From: Ulota crispa
Taxonomy: Eukaryota > Streptophyta > Bryopsida > Orthotrichales > Orthotrichaceae
Assembly: GCA_963920765.1 (NCBI GenBank)
Contig: OY987251.1
Location: 10,605,219-10,669,218, forward strand
Reading direction: 5' to 3'
Length of the DNA: 64,000 nt
Below are positions 37,158 to 52,834 of this stretch, piece after piece. The translations under genes were made by a program, and so were the position numbers. Position 1 is the stretch's first letter; the number at the start of each line of letters is the position of its first letter. Under the pieces are notes generated by a model. That model was not told the origin of the DNA and ran no database searches. It was given only the letters and a program-made list of their open reading frames with translations.

Positions 37158-40100
37158 ATGGCGTCCCTCAGGTTGCTGGGAGTGGCAGCAATTGCAGCTC
37201 TGTTGTTGTTGAGCATGGTGGGATTTAGTGAGGCAACTCTTGAGCAATCCTTCACCACCTGGACGCCGAAAGGATGTAACTACTCAGCTGATGGGAAAGA
37301 GGTCGCACTCTCGCTCGACGACCCGCTGAAACGTAAGTTAGCACAGATTCGAACTCTAACTTGCTATAGATTCAAATCCGTACGGGTGACTACTTGTCTA
37401 GATTGTCTAGATTCTAACGGCAAGGTTTTGTAGACCTTGCTCATTTTGGTACTGACAGTAGTTGTGGAGATTTGGATGCTGGTTTGTTCTAGCTTGTTGA
37501 CACTGAAAATGTGGGTGTCGTTCAAATTTGTAGTGGCAACTGGTTTTCTAGATTGTCTAGATTTTGGTAACAATATTTTGTAGATCTGGCATGTTTTGGT
37601 ACTGACAGTAGATGTGGAGATTTCGAAGCTCGTTTTGTCTCGATCTTTGCTTGCCGACACTGAGAGTATGGATGTTGTTTAGATTCGTAGCAGCAAATGG
37701 TTGTTTAGAATGTCTGGATTTTGACCACAAGGGTTTTGTAGATCTTGCTCATTTTGGTAACAGTAGATGTGGAGATTTGGATGCTGATTTGACTGTATCT
37801 TGCGTGCAGAATAGATACTGAGAATGTGGGTGTTGCTTTGGGTGATTGACAGCATTTTCGGGCATAGGTTCGAAGAATGCGTATCTGTATGGCAGTATTG
37901 GAGCCTGGATTAAGTTGGTGCCTAATGACTCAGCCGGAAGCGTGACAACTCTTTACGTAAGTTGATTGTTGCCATTGAAAGCCTCTCTCTCTTGATATCT
38001 AGATAATAGCCGTGTCTTCAGATTTTTGAAATGAGGTCGGTGGTGTGGAATATATTGAAGATATGGTAGCTCCGGGATTTAAGACTGAAACTTATAGACA
38101 ACTCTGGTTGCATCTGGAACCTTATTAGCCTGGCTTCAATCTAGCAATTCTTCTTTTTCGTAGATTCACTAGTTTGTCCACTTGCGTGTAAATGATATAA
38201 TGGTGCCCTCTAAAAGGAATAGAAACCGTTTAGAACCACCTGAAATACGAATGGTTCGTCTACTTGGTAGACGAAACAGATCCGTGACAGGCTTCCTGCC
38301 TTGGTTTTACACAATGTAGATACACTACATTATTCTTCACAGCCTGGATTTATATATACAATCTTGCTAGTACAGAGACTGGCAAACATGTCCATAGATT
38401 CTAAACGCTCAGTACAGAGTCAAAAGCACTGCCTCTGCGGCTCTGCCTGACAAATACTTGTCGAAAATGCTTAATTTTTTTCGAAAACGCTTGCAGGTTG
38501 CAACTTGCAAAATTTATCTTTGAAAGCTGTGCCGCAATCTAAGAACATTTCGATGGCTATCAGATCCCAACTTTCACATTCTACCCTCATTTAGCAGTAT
38601 GAAACCTAAGGACCCTGTCGGACTGACAAAGGGAAACTGTTTGGTGTCAAACGTTTAAGCAAAGTTGTAAATTAAGACGTCTACAGTCTCGACTTACTGA
38701 AGCCACAGTACTCCTGTGTGCAAACATGATATTCACTTGCATGTGTCTCCGACACTCCATAGTGCAAACCAGGAATTGCTCCTTGAAATATGCAACAAGT
38801 AGATTATGGAAAATGTGGCATAGAACATCTTTAAAATGCTCGGACAAGGCCTGGAACATGTAGACGTCAAGGGCCTGGAATATCCACACAAGCTACTGGA
38901 ACATCTAGACAAGGCTTGGAACATTTACACAATACCTGTTGCAGATCAGGGTATCGATTTACGGTAAATATAGATTTTTGGTAGCTTCCAACACCATATC
39001 AGGTGAATTGGGAAAAAGAGTACATTTTGGGATTTTTACTAGTTCTGCTGTCATTATGTAAAAATTCAGCAGATTATTATAAAAGATGGCGTGCAATTTC
39101 TTGTGCAATATTGGTGTCAACGCGTTATTCGTTAAATTGGGAAAAAGAGTACATTTTGGGATTTTTGAAGGATTTAGCGTTTTTTTTGTTTTTTTGGTAC
39201 ACGTGTCCTCACTTGAGAGGAGGAATTTGTGAGGGAAAAAAATCTTAGTGGCTCAGACTGAATTTTATATCTTCGAATCTGGTTCGAACCTGGTTGAAGG
39301 TAGCTATTTTGGATTAAAGTGAGGTACGAAATGGTACCGATCGTTGTCCCATTTTAAGGAATAACGCGTTTGTCTCAGTGATTGCCTACAAGGATTTCGA
39401 ATAATTTGCAACTTTGAACATTAACATGCTTACATTTATTGTATGTAAGATCTTAAGATGGAGTACTAAATGGTACCTCCGTTTTTCCCAATTTACCAGA
39501 TAAGGAATTATTACATCTAGAGACTGTTGTAGTGATTCGAGTGTATATTTATGGTAGGTATAGATTTATGGTACGTTTAGATTTGCTGGAGCTTCATGAT
39601 CTAGGACTAGTACACTGTTGTTGCGGTGAATTTAGTGTAGAGGAGCACAGGGATTGATTGACGTGAATGGACGGACGGGATGATGATTGATTGCAATGCA
39701 TTGTATGTGTTGCACAGTTGTCGTCGACGGGGGAGAAGCACTGTGAGTTCGATTTCGAGTTCCTGGGCAACCAGTCAGGACAACCTTATTTATTACACAC
39801 CAACATCTTTGTGGACGGAGTGGGACGTCGGGAGCAACAGATCCGGCTCTGGTTCGACGCCACCGCTGATTTCCATTACTACAACTTCCAGTGGAATAAA
39901 GAAGTGGTGGTGTTCTTTGTGGATAATACGCCCATCCGCATGTATGGCAACTACGAGCATCTGAACCCGCCCTCCAACTCGTCCATGTTCCTGTTCCCCA
40001 AGAGTTGCCCCATGGGGCTCTACCTCAGCATCTGGGACGGTAGTAACTGGGCCACCCAGGGTGGGTTGGTCAAGCTCAACTGGAAACATGCCCCCTTTGT

Positions 40101-41035
40101 GGCTCGCTACAAACGGTACCCCTTCCCCCTCCTCCCCTACTCACTCCCTCCCTTCTCCACATCCCCCATTCCTAGACCATTGCAGAAAACCAAATTGAAA
40201 CAATGGAAAATTTAATGGATACCTCTGGAGCTTGCACTATTTCACAGCAAACTTTTGTAAATTTCCCTGTGTCATTTCAAGAATTCTTCACATTTTCCTT
40301 GTGTTAATATTTCTGTCTGTTTCATCTATGATTTTTCAGTGTCTCACATTTCCCTGTAAATACACAAGGAGTTCATATGCAAATCCCTTGAAGAGATCTT
40401 GCTGTGTTTGTAAAGATGTCCCTGGTTTCTCAGAAATTGTACCTGTACAAGTATTCTCAGACCATATTTTGTGAGCGTTTATTTATGTTGTAATTGCCAC
40501 TTCCTTCATGACCATTGTTGAAGCAAAGAGTGGGCCGTAGAATAGAAAAGAAGCAATTGATGTGCACACAAAGGGAAAAGAAAGTGAGTACTAAGTGTTT
40601 TCAAACAATGACTGTAGAAGGAGCTGTACGAAATTACAGTTCAAGTATCGAACAGAAAGCTTGTTTAGGCTATAGTTCCTTCAACTCTAGTTTATATTCT
40701 GTAAAGCTCTGAATCAGCTGAACCAGTAATGATGGAAAACACAAACATATACCAAGGTTTTTGAAGGTCACACTTGTATATACAGTCTTGTAACTAATAT
40801 TCAAATGATTTGGCTGGGCAGATTTTCGACGAATGGGTGCTTGGCGAGTCAGTATAGTCCGGCGTCCATAGCGGCGTGCCAGACGTCCAAATGGGCCTTA
40901 CCAGGGGTGAAAGTGAACCAACACCGGCGCCGTCAGTTGAGGTGGGTGAGGAAGAACATGGTGCACTACAATTACTGCACCGACACCAAGCGCTACACCT
41001 CTCCCCCTCCCGAGTGCCAGTACAACGTCTTGTAG
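37158..41035 (+). CDS. Xyloglucan endotransglucosylase/hydrolase, 4 exons, 291 aa
   Basis: GH16 enzyme that cuts and re-joins xyloglucan in the cell wall; secreted (family knowledge). Exons: 37158-37332, 37868-37956, 39718-40115, 40822-41035, with GT/AG introns and a closed 876-nt frame. Residues 1-26 look like a signal peptide (hydrophobic AAIAALLLLSMVG). The catalytic motif HCEFDFEFLGN sits at 96-106: the nucleophile and acid/base positions (E98, E102) and D100 are kept, but the usual Asp or Glu after His is Cys. N106-Q-S108 is the conserved N-glycosylation sequon. Downstream blocks REQQIRLWFD, FPKSCPMGLYLSIWDGSNWA and GGLVKLNWKHAPF are typical. The C-terminal XTH domain keeps four cysteines and HYNYCTDTKRY. 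Length matches the family. Confidence 0.96.
37371..37842. repeat. Three tandem copies (about 155 bp) filling XTH intron 1
   Basis: Units start near 37371, 37521 and 37683. Shared blocks include TTTTGTAGA(C/T)CTTG, CAGTAG-TGTGGAGATTT and GACACTGA. The duplication makes up almost the whole intron. The splice sites are outside the units. Confidence 0.85.
39119..39370. mobile_element. 255-bp TIR element in XTH intron 2, copy 2
   Basis: Left end AACGCGTTATTCGTTAAATT, right end AAGGAATAACGCGTT. Carries the shared ACACGTGTCCTCACTTGAGA block. A partial relative precedes it (38990-39060). Confidence 0.8.
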
Positions 41036-41212
41036 GGGGCTCCCACTAGTAATTTAGTAGTAACTTACTCGTGACTCTCTCGCTAGCTTGAGGCTGTAGT
41101 GAGAAAATTCGTAGCTCAATAAGGTTCGTGGGGTAGCAATTGGGAGTGGCAGCTTAGCATTCTGGAAGGTTAGTCTCTTTTATTTGTTTCTGTGCAACCA
41201 AAATTTTTTTAA

Positions 41213-41857
41213 CCCCTAAATGCGCAAGCAACCAGATTTGGGTCACAACAAAACTTTGAAGATGAATTAAACCTTATCAAATCACTACTTTTAGTATCTT
41301 TTTTCAATGTAAGTTGGTTTTGAAGTCTATTTTCAACATCAAAAATCTGATTTTGAAAATGAAAATTGATGATTTTTCTATTCAAGAATTTGTACAAGGG
41401 TATCCACTGCAATCTTGAATTTTCTAGTGTTGGAAGATCTTGAAAATGAACCTCAAATACACTAGAGCTTGGAGAAAAAATCACATTAGAAATCCATTTA
41501 AAATATATATATGAGTAGATTTTGAAAGCCGTAAATTGATTAAAGTTAAACATGTAATAACCTTAAACCTCATGTTTTTTTGGTAACCAACTTTTTAGAT
41601 TTGACATGTGAAATGAGGATTAGAAGACTGTAAGTCACTTTTGCAGTTTTAACACCCTCATGTTTAAACATTATAATCTTTCAAACTATTAGTGATATTG
41701 TTGTGTTTTCCTTTCCCATGTAATGTCTAACATATTTAGTTTAAATTTGTACAGTTACAATTGAAAAAAACTTAATGGAGTTTATGAAAAGGCTGATTGA
41801 TTGTTCTGTTTTATGGAAATTCCAAAAAAGCTCAGGTAGGGCTTGGGCATTTAGGGG
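41213..41857. mobile_element. TTAA-family, CCCCTAAATG subfamily, copy 2
   Basis: Starts CCCCTAAATGCGCAAGC and ends GCTTGGGCATTTAGGGG. Flanked by TTAA at 41209-41212 and 41858-41861. It is 645 bp and lies just beyond the XTH 3' end. Confidence 0.9.
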
Positions 41858-42266
41858 TTAATGTCATTAAATGTGATCCATTGTCTGCCATTTTATGTAT
41901 GCCTTGGTTTGGAAATATTTTCTCTGTACGCTGTGACACTATGTTCCACTTCCTAAGTTTGACAAACATCTTAGACTCATTGAAACCTGAGAGACTTATT
42001 GGTGGTGAGCTGAAAATTACAATTTATGGCCTTCACAGTAGCGGGTGTCAAGAGCTTTGGGCTGGAGGATTTTATATGTGGCGTGGCAACGAAGAGCGAG
42101 GCAATAAAGAACGAAATCAGAAATTTGACACCCATTTTAGATTTGCATGAAAGTTTGTTGCTTTATTTTGTGACAAGGTGAAAGAGTTAGCGTAGTCATT
42201 TTGAAAATTTTGACAGTCCATTGCATGCCCTTTGGTTTGGTTTTTCAGAATATGTAAAACTGTTAA

Positions 42267-43180
42267 CCCCTAAATGCCCAAGGGTGTTTTTTCTCGTTTT
42301 TGGAAGCTAGTTTTGAAGTTTTTGAATTGTCCTTGTAAGATCATTGTTAAATATCAAAACAAAATTGTAACCGTTGAATCTTGAACTTCAAGGTTTCTAA
42401 ATGGCACTATCCAAAAACAATCCAAAATGGTTGCGTGGATTTTAAGATATTTGTGATTAAATGATGATGAGTATGGAATTTTTTGCTTTTTTTGGAGCTG
42501 CCCGAAACTTCTAATGCAAATTGGCAATTTTTGGATACAAAATTGAGAAACAGCCACTTAGGATGTTTTAGTGTTTATTGTTGTTACTTCAAAACCAATG
42601 GCCCCTCTTCCAAATTCATGATCACAATTTCACAAATGAGCTTGCAACGCAATTGTCAAAACGCAACCGTCTAATACAAAGAATTTTACAACTTCAATTA
42701 TTGACTAAAAATCATTATGAATGAAAGAAATTTCAATGGTGAAAGGATTCTAATTTCTGTAACAAAGACATTCCAACTGAAATTAGTCCAAAAGCACTTT
42801 TAGATTTTGTTAGATGTCAAAATTTCAGTGAAAAGGCCCTCATTGCCCAAGGGAGTGCCCAAGGGAAATCTTCACCTTTTGCTCAACTTGATGCCCATCT
42901 TTTCAATGTGGTAACTTCTCATAAGCTCTGTGACACTATTCATGACACTATTCACAACACTATTCATGATAGAGAATGTATGCTTGTAGTTAACCTTGCA
43001 CCAAAAACAAATGGAATAAGATATGGAGGAAGTTGAATTTGAACAATGAAGCTAACTTCAGAGTGCAACTTTTCCAAAAAGAAAAACCTAAAAATAATAA
43101 AATCTGTGCCTTCAACAGGGTTTCAAAGTGATTTGAAATTTTTTGGAAATCAGAATCTAGTGCCTTGGGCATTTTAGGGG
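42267..43180. mobile_element. TTAA-family, CCCCTAAATG subfamily, copy 3
   Basis: Starts CCCCTAAATGCCCAAGGG and ends CCTTGGGCATTTTAGGGG. Flanked by TTAA at 42263-42266 and 43181-43184. It is 914 bp and collinear with 24157-25019. Confidence 0.92.
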
Positions 43181-43222
43181 TTAAAGAAATAATTTTCAAT
43201 GATCTGATTAGGTTTATGTTAA

Positions 43223-43942
43223 CCCCTAAAGAACCAAAGTCCCCTTGGGGGACTTTCGGGATTTTGGGCATGTACTTATGGCTAAACTACTTTGTGTAAT
43301 TTTTTCAAACTTTTATGGTAGATGGGGAATTTAAAGATCTGTGTGGGCATTTAATTTTTTCCTCATTCCGACATTTATTGAAGAAGTTGAAAATGAATTT
43401 ATGAGAATTTTAGTTTGACAAGCAGCCCAAAAACTTCTTTAAAAATTGCATTTTTTAAAAATAAAAACTTGAGGTTAGTTCTTTAGACTTATGTATTTGT
43501 GGGAAGCTTTGAATCATTCAATTCTAATTGATAAGATGAAAGTTATGAGAAGTTTTAGTTTGCGTGTAGGCATTGTTTTGAGATTCTCCACACCTACCCA
43601 CAAACTAAAACTTCTCATAACTCTCATCTCATCAATTAGAATTGAATGATTCAAAGCTTCCCACATATACATAAGTCTAAAGAACTAACCTCAAATTATT
43701 ATTTTTTAAAAATGCAATTTTTAAAAAAGTTTTTGGGTTGCCCGCCGAACTAAAATTCTCATAAATTCATTTTTAACTTCTTCAAATAAATGTCGGAATG
43801 AGGAAAAAATTAGATGCCCACAAAGATCTTTGAATTCCCCATCTCCCATAAAAGTTTCAAAAAATCACGCAAAGTAGCTTAGCCATAGGTATGTGCTTGA
43901 AATCCCATTTGTCCCCGAAAAGGGGTCTTGGTCCTTTAGGGG
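43223..43942. mobile_element. TTAA-family element, foldback version
   Basis: Flanked by TTAA at 43219-43222 and 43943-43946. The left half (to about 43570) and right half (from about 43590) are inverted copies of one end of the family, so the whole 720 bp is a hairpin. Only 38 bp separate it from the previous TTAA element. Confidence 0.92.
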
Positions 43943-44346
43943 TTAAAAGTAGTTTGCCCTTCCTTGTCCTCATTGGATTGGTGAATGTTGAAAAGGAAGA
44001 CGTGGCGTTAATGCAAAGAAAATTGTTTGCAATGACACGTCCAAATTGCTAAAATGTCCAATTTGACAAAAATTTGACAAAAAAGTGTTTGAAGCAAGGT
44101 GACCTAATTGACAAAATTTGTCCTAATTGACACTGCTCCCTTGTAGTGGTTGCTCAAAAACTATCAAAGTTGGTAAACTTTTGTTGCAAAAAACTTTTGA
44201 CATGACTTTGTTTTCTTAAATTGTAGGCAATCACTTTTGAAAACTTGGGTTTTCAATCTTCTTGCAAGAGTTCCAATCTTGATGCTCCCTAATACGCTCA
44301 TAATTTCACACTATGTTTCAAGTTGTGGTTGGCTTAGACATACTTA

Positions 44347-44726
44347 GAGCATCTGCACCCTTGCATGCAACTTGGAGCTCTTGAAAGGAGGTGTCTAGGG
44401 TGCATCCACGACCATGGGCTTGCGCAAATCTCCAATGCCCCACCCTTGCCCTCAAGTAGGTACAAGCAAGCACTAAGAGCATATCACAAAGGATAGGAGT
44501 TGAGCTTCAATCATAGGCCTCATGTTGACCAATCAACCAATTTCTTTGCCTAAGATTTGGGCGCACTAACCATTCATCAAACCCTAAATGTTCTAGTGTT
44601 TGAGATACAATTAAGCTAGCCCTAACTTGCGTATGGCATTGGTACATCTGTAATGAGGCGCACTAAGCAAAAAGGCCATGCCAAGTGCATTGAGGGCTTG
44701 AATAGCACACAAGGATGCAAATGCTC
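44347..44726. mobile_element. GAGCATC-type MITE, TTA target
   Basis: Left end GAGCATCTGCACCCTTGCAT, right end GGATGCAAATGCTC. TTA at 44344-44346 and 44727-44729. It is 380 bp and non-coding. Confidence 0.8.
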
Positions 44727-44738
44727 TTACATGTTGAT

Positions 44739-45007
44739 ATCACAATATTTGTTAATTTGGGAAAAATAGAGGTACCATTTTGTACTCCACCTCAAACCCA
44801 AAAAGTTACTTTAAACCATATTCGAAGGTGTCATATTCAAACTGAGCCACTAAAAATTTTTCCCTCGGAAATCCCTCCTCTCAAGTGAGGGCACGTGTAA
44901 AAAAAAAAATGTTGAGCTCGGTTTGAGGTGATCACCTCAAACATCCTAACTCGCTTCCTGAAAGTCCCAAAATGTACGGTTTTTCCCAAATTAATGAATA
45001 TCGCGTT
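44739..45007. mobile_element. 255-bp TIR element, copy 3
   Basis: The right end, complemented, is AACGCGATATTCATTAATTT; the left end is a degenerate match (ATCACAATATTTGTTAATTT). The internal block CCTCTCAAGTGAGGGCACGT is shared with the copies at 33545 and 39119. Confidence 0.75.
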
Positions 45008-46447
45008 TAATACTTTCTGAGTGTTTTGATGTCAACTAAGTGGGACTTCATAAACGTTGAGTGCATAGAAAAAGAATCAAACTTTGCACCCAAGTGCCAA
45101 CAATTTATTTGCTGATACTCTTCACTTCTTTGAATGCTTACTGGCAGTTCGGATGTGTAGCAGAGTGAGAACTACGTAACCCCTTAGTTTACCAGTAGTA
45201 GTAATATCTCTGCTTGCGCATTCACGTTTATGAGGCAAGGGTGGAAAAGCTCAGAATTCTCACATGGCAGCAAACATTTTGATTTTGCAAATTCCTCCGC
45301 CAAGAGATTGTATGAGGGAACTTTGATTTCATATTTGGATTCAATGACCGTAACTTAGTGTAAAACAGCAAAAGGAGATAAGATTGACCAACTCCAAAAT
45401 GGGGAGCATGTTTCTTACTTCCATCCTTGTACGTAAATCTGGGTTTTTCAACCCTGGGCAAACAAATAAACAAACACATATGAGCAGTACACCAAGCCTA
45501 ATATCATTCGCGGAGGATCATCTATTCTAATCTCCTTTAAAACCGTAATATTTACTGTACACAAAAAAAAATCTTTTTCCTTCTAACTGAATAATGTTAT
45601 AAAAAAGTATCCATGAAACATTGAGGACTTCAACAGGGTTCTCTTTTATCAACGTGGTTGAAATACTTCAAACCCCCTCCCTTCAAGCACATAGTCCTAA
45701 CGCTTTAAGTGATATCGTTGATGAAGTAGACTGTAAAATGACAAAGAGCAGAGTATGAATGGATGGTGACAAACTTCATTTCAAAGAAGTAGATACTGAA
45801 AAATACTCTCTGGCTGCAATCAACTGGCCACAATTTAAAGCCAAAAACATTTAATTTTTATGTCAGTATTTAACATCCACCTTGGAGTAGAGCAATAGCC
45901 AAGTCAATAATCTGGTTTTAGTGTAACCCACACCGTACCACTTTGAAAGTTCAGTGATTAGACTAAAACATCTTTAACATACCCACTGTAAAGGAGTGAC
46001 AATGTGCAAAAGGCGAAAGCTCAAAGTCAATGAAAAACAAGACGTAGCTATAACTACAACTTTTTTTCAATCAAATGGGAGTTGTTCCAGCAAAATTGAA
46101 GTGTTAATTGGTAAAGTCAACAGCGGAGCAAGATTGATTGATTTTTTAGTTAGCTGCTGAAACGAAACACCAAGCTCTCTAAGGAATTTGTCGCAGTTTA
46201 GGGTTTGCAACAACCTTGCTAGTTTAGGGTTCAGATTATGCTCCATTGAAGCTGGCTTGGCAACAACCCCAACCCCAAACCCATTGGGGTACTCCATTTT
46301 TCTCAAAGAATACTCCGATTTGATCAAAATTCATGCTTCTAGAGATTGTGTTATTTTGACGGTTGTCTCTTGGCTCAAAATTTTCTATCTACCTTGCTTG
46401 CTTGCACTCCCAAAAAGCATTGGAAAAACAGGGGGCAGCTGGGAAAG
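45008..46447. other. Intergenic, no confident gene
   Basis: A minus-strand frame at 46067-46303 starts with an ATG (MEYPNGFGVGVVAKPAS) and has fairly coding-like composition. It shows no known domain and no clear partner exon, so I do not call it. Confidence 0.4.
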
Positions 46448-47691
46448 TTAGAAAATGTTGAGACCATAGATGTAAGAAATGGAATGCTGGGAAGCTGGTT
46501 GACAGTTGAGCATATCAGATTGGGATTGGGAGTTGCAGAGGTTAGGCCTATCGTATTGAGACTGGGAGTTGCGAAGGGGAGGGCGGTCGTACTGTGTGTA
46601 CTGGGAGCTCGTGGGAGTGGGATCATGTTGAGAGAATTGGGAACGACTCGGTCCTTCAGATTCACCGAAGTGGACCCCCCGGGATGGACCACCGTGTTTC
46701 GCACCCCTTTCGTAGTCTCTGTCGGAGCTCTTGGCGGAGGATCCCCTGTGAAAAAAACAGCCATCCGCAAGCGGCCATGTGTGAAAAAACGTTAAAAAGA
46801 AGGGGAAATTACAAATAGGAGCATGAAAACAAAAAATATTACAGATAGGGGCACAGTTTCAAAATATTTACAAATTGGGGCACGATTTCAAATAATTTGT
46901 AAATTTTTGTCAATTTTTTTGGTTTGGGCATTGATAGATTTAGATACATCACATTAAATGTTAATCGACTTTTGAAAATCGTAAAGGCCTTTCTAAATCA
47001 AGCCTACATTAAGATATCTTAGTAAAGGGGAGAACAATTTTTGGAGAGGTCTCTAAGTTTTTTGGAAGTTAGCTTACATTTAATGTGATGTATTTAAATC
47101 AACCAACGTCCAAACCAAAAAAATTTACAAAAAATTTCAAATTATTTAGAAATTGTGCCCGTATTTGTAATTATTTTGAAACTGTGCCCCTATCTTTAAT
47201 ATTTTTTGTTTTCATGCCCCTATTTGTAATTTCCCCTAAACAGAATAAAAAGAACAGAAACTACTTCGTAAACTTTTCCCACAGCAAGAAAAAAATCTCG
47301 TCCTTCAAGATCAATCCAATTCAATGAAGATGTTAAGACTAGAAGAAGGCAGTTTTCATTACAATACCTTTTTTTCAATGGTCAGACATAGACACTACTA
47401 CGTCAGTTACACTATCAACCAAAGAGGGATACTTGTGGTACCTCTAAACCTTCAATAACAAGAATCCACTGGCAAACTTTGAACATGCTTATCTATCCTT
47501 CAAGTCAGGTTCTACAGATCTGACGTATTGAAACAAGAGCCTCTAAAGTAATAGCCCTCTCTGGTCCATTCATGGTCTCTAGAACTACAACCAGGGTGTA
47601 GAAACTCTTTCCCCTCACGGGTCCCTTCACTACTTGACAGACTAGTAAGGGCACTCCAGCACTGCACCATTTCGCACATGCACAAGGAGTT
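46448..47691 (-). CDS. Possible orphan exon pair of unknown gene
   Basis: Exon candidates 47516-47691 and 46448-46745 (minus strand) have an acceptor TGTACAG|AA, donor GATCT|GTAGAA and acceptor TTTCACAG|GG. They join in frame into a Ser/Arg/Gln/Tyr-rich tail (KSSDRDYERGAKHGG, SQYTQYDRPPLRNSQSQYDR) and a stop at 46448. A second frame through the same exons is also open, so the reading is ambiguous. No upstream exon is evident before the hexokinase 3' end at 48012. It could be a gene relic, or alternative 3' exons of the hexokinase transcript. The product is not recognised. Confidence 0.25.
46801..47237. mobile_element. MITE with terminal inverted repeats of about 120 bp
   Basis: Ends are AGGGGAAATTACAAATAGGA and, complemented, AGGGGAAATTACAAATAGGG. 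Pairing extends for about 120 bp on each side. It is 437 bp and non-coding. Long inverted repeats suggest a Mutator-like origin, but I find no clear target duplication. Confidence 0.8.
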
Positions 47692-48011
47692 CTGTACAAC
47701 AAAAAGAAGTGCTCTATAATGTGAGAACGGAAAGGAAAAAGAGCACATTCCAGAATGATTCGCAACTTTTGTACCAAGCGTGACACTAGTAGTAGCCTGA
47801 TCTTCTGGCTTTTAGAGTTTTTATTCCCATTGTAGCAAAATGTGTACCCTGGGTGAACGTCCCCGTTTTTAATGGTTTGAAGGAAAGTAATAAAAAGCGC
47901 TACCAATTAGATGTCACGCACAGCACAAAAGAGTCGAGTTTTTTTTGAGATTCCTTTCAAATGGGAATAGAAAGTAGGGAAAGATGAGCAGGCAGAGAAT
48001 TGGGAGTTTGC

Positions 48012-51453
<3,442 letters not shown>

Positions 51454-52834
51454 TGTGGATGGCACACTCTCAACAACCTCAAGAAACGCTTGTTGTCGAC
51501 TCTGCCACCTTCAGACTCCTCTTCATCTTTACGATTACTCTTTTCTAAACCTCAATTTGTCATTTGCATCCACCACCCGCTGCCATAACTTGATTTGTAT
51601 AGTTGCCCTAACTTTACTACAGCTGAAGACTCCCTCATTGGTCGATACCCTAGAAGCGAACCTATCCTTTGAAATAACCTTTGAGCTTCATTGCACTTTA
51701 CCGCCATTGCAAGACTGCAAGCTTGGGACCAAAAAGAAGAGAAGAAATAGCAGGATGCCGTAACTTTCAGCCATCACCATAAATGTCGAACCCTATCATG
51801 CTCAACAACAATCAACTCACAGTACTCAACAAAGCCGGCGCACATTTCCAGAACATACACCATGAATTGACAATCTTTCTCCTTCTGGCCCTTCGTCAAT
51901 TCATACAAGCCCTGAGTGCCCACCTACTTCGTAAGCCTCCAGCTGCCCCAGCTCGCAGACAACGAGCTCAGTGACGTCGCCAATATAAACTCACGAGTTC
52001 CACCAAACAACCCCTCCGTACACTTGCACTTCGTACCTGCATCCTGACCTCTAAAGCAATGACCAAATGCAACAATCTGGTATAAACTGAAAGTACATGA
52101 TGGCCAGTTCACATGCAGAGAATGTGCCAACGATCATTTCCGGTGTGTCTACATCTGCCCATTCACAGAAACGATAAAGAAATGTTAAGAGAAAAAGACA
52201 CTCGCAGCAGCTCTCGAGGATTATATTGATGCACTGTTATCTTGATTAAGTGATAGGGTAAATTACATAATAAACTAAATCATGTACATTGATTGGGCTT
52301 TATAAACCTAGAAAGATTAGTCACCAGAAGTTTGAATTGTTTACCTATAGGTTGCGTGCGTCCATGGTCGGGGAGGAAGGATGGCGGCGCATGCAAAGCT
52401 AGCGAAAAGGGTCGCGACCTTATCACGCAGGAGCCCAAAGGTTGGACTGCATCATGGCCCTTCCAATCCCCCCTTTCATATGCTATCAATGCGAATTCTC
52501 AGGACATCCAACTTGCTTATATCAAAAAAAGTATCACGTACAAAAGTCCTCTTATGCCACCCCCATCGCCATACCTCACACAAATCCTGCATTCACTCTC
52601 AATAACGTCTACTGCAAATCACTAATAGTAAAGAATTACTAGAGATGTACCATCCATACACGGCAAAAAGCATACAACAAGGAATCCATGATAAAACCGA
52701 AAATAAAGACAAAAAAAAATGGTCTCTGACCTAATCATGGTTAGGTCAACTTGATAAAACAAAGTAAGAGTTACAGCAAGCGAATGAGCATCCCTACAAC
52801 TGTAAAATCACTAAATCAAAAACGTGCTAACCAC
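51454..52834. other. Interval between hexokinase and S10, no confident gene
   Basis: Contains the hexokinase 5' leader and promoter, and downstream sequence of the S10 gene. A minus-strand segment at 51880-52050 has plausible splice signals (AACTC|GTGAGT) and short open blocks, but I cannot assemble or recognise a product. Confidence 0.4.
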
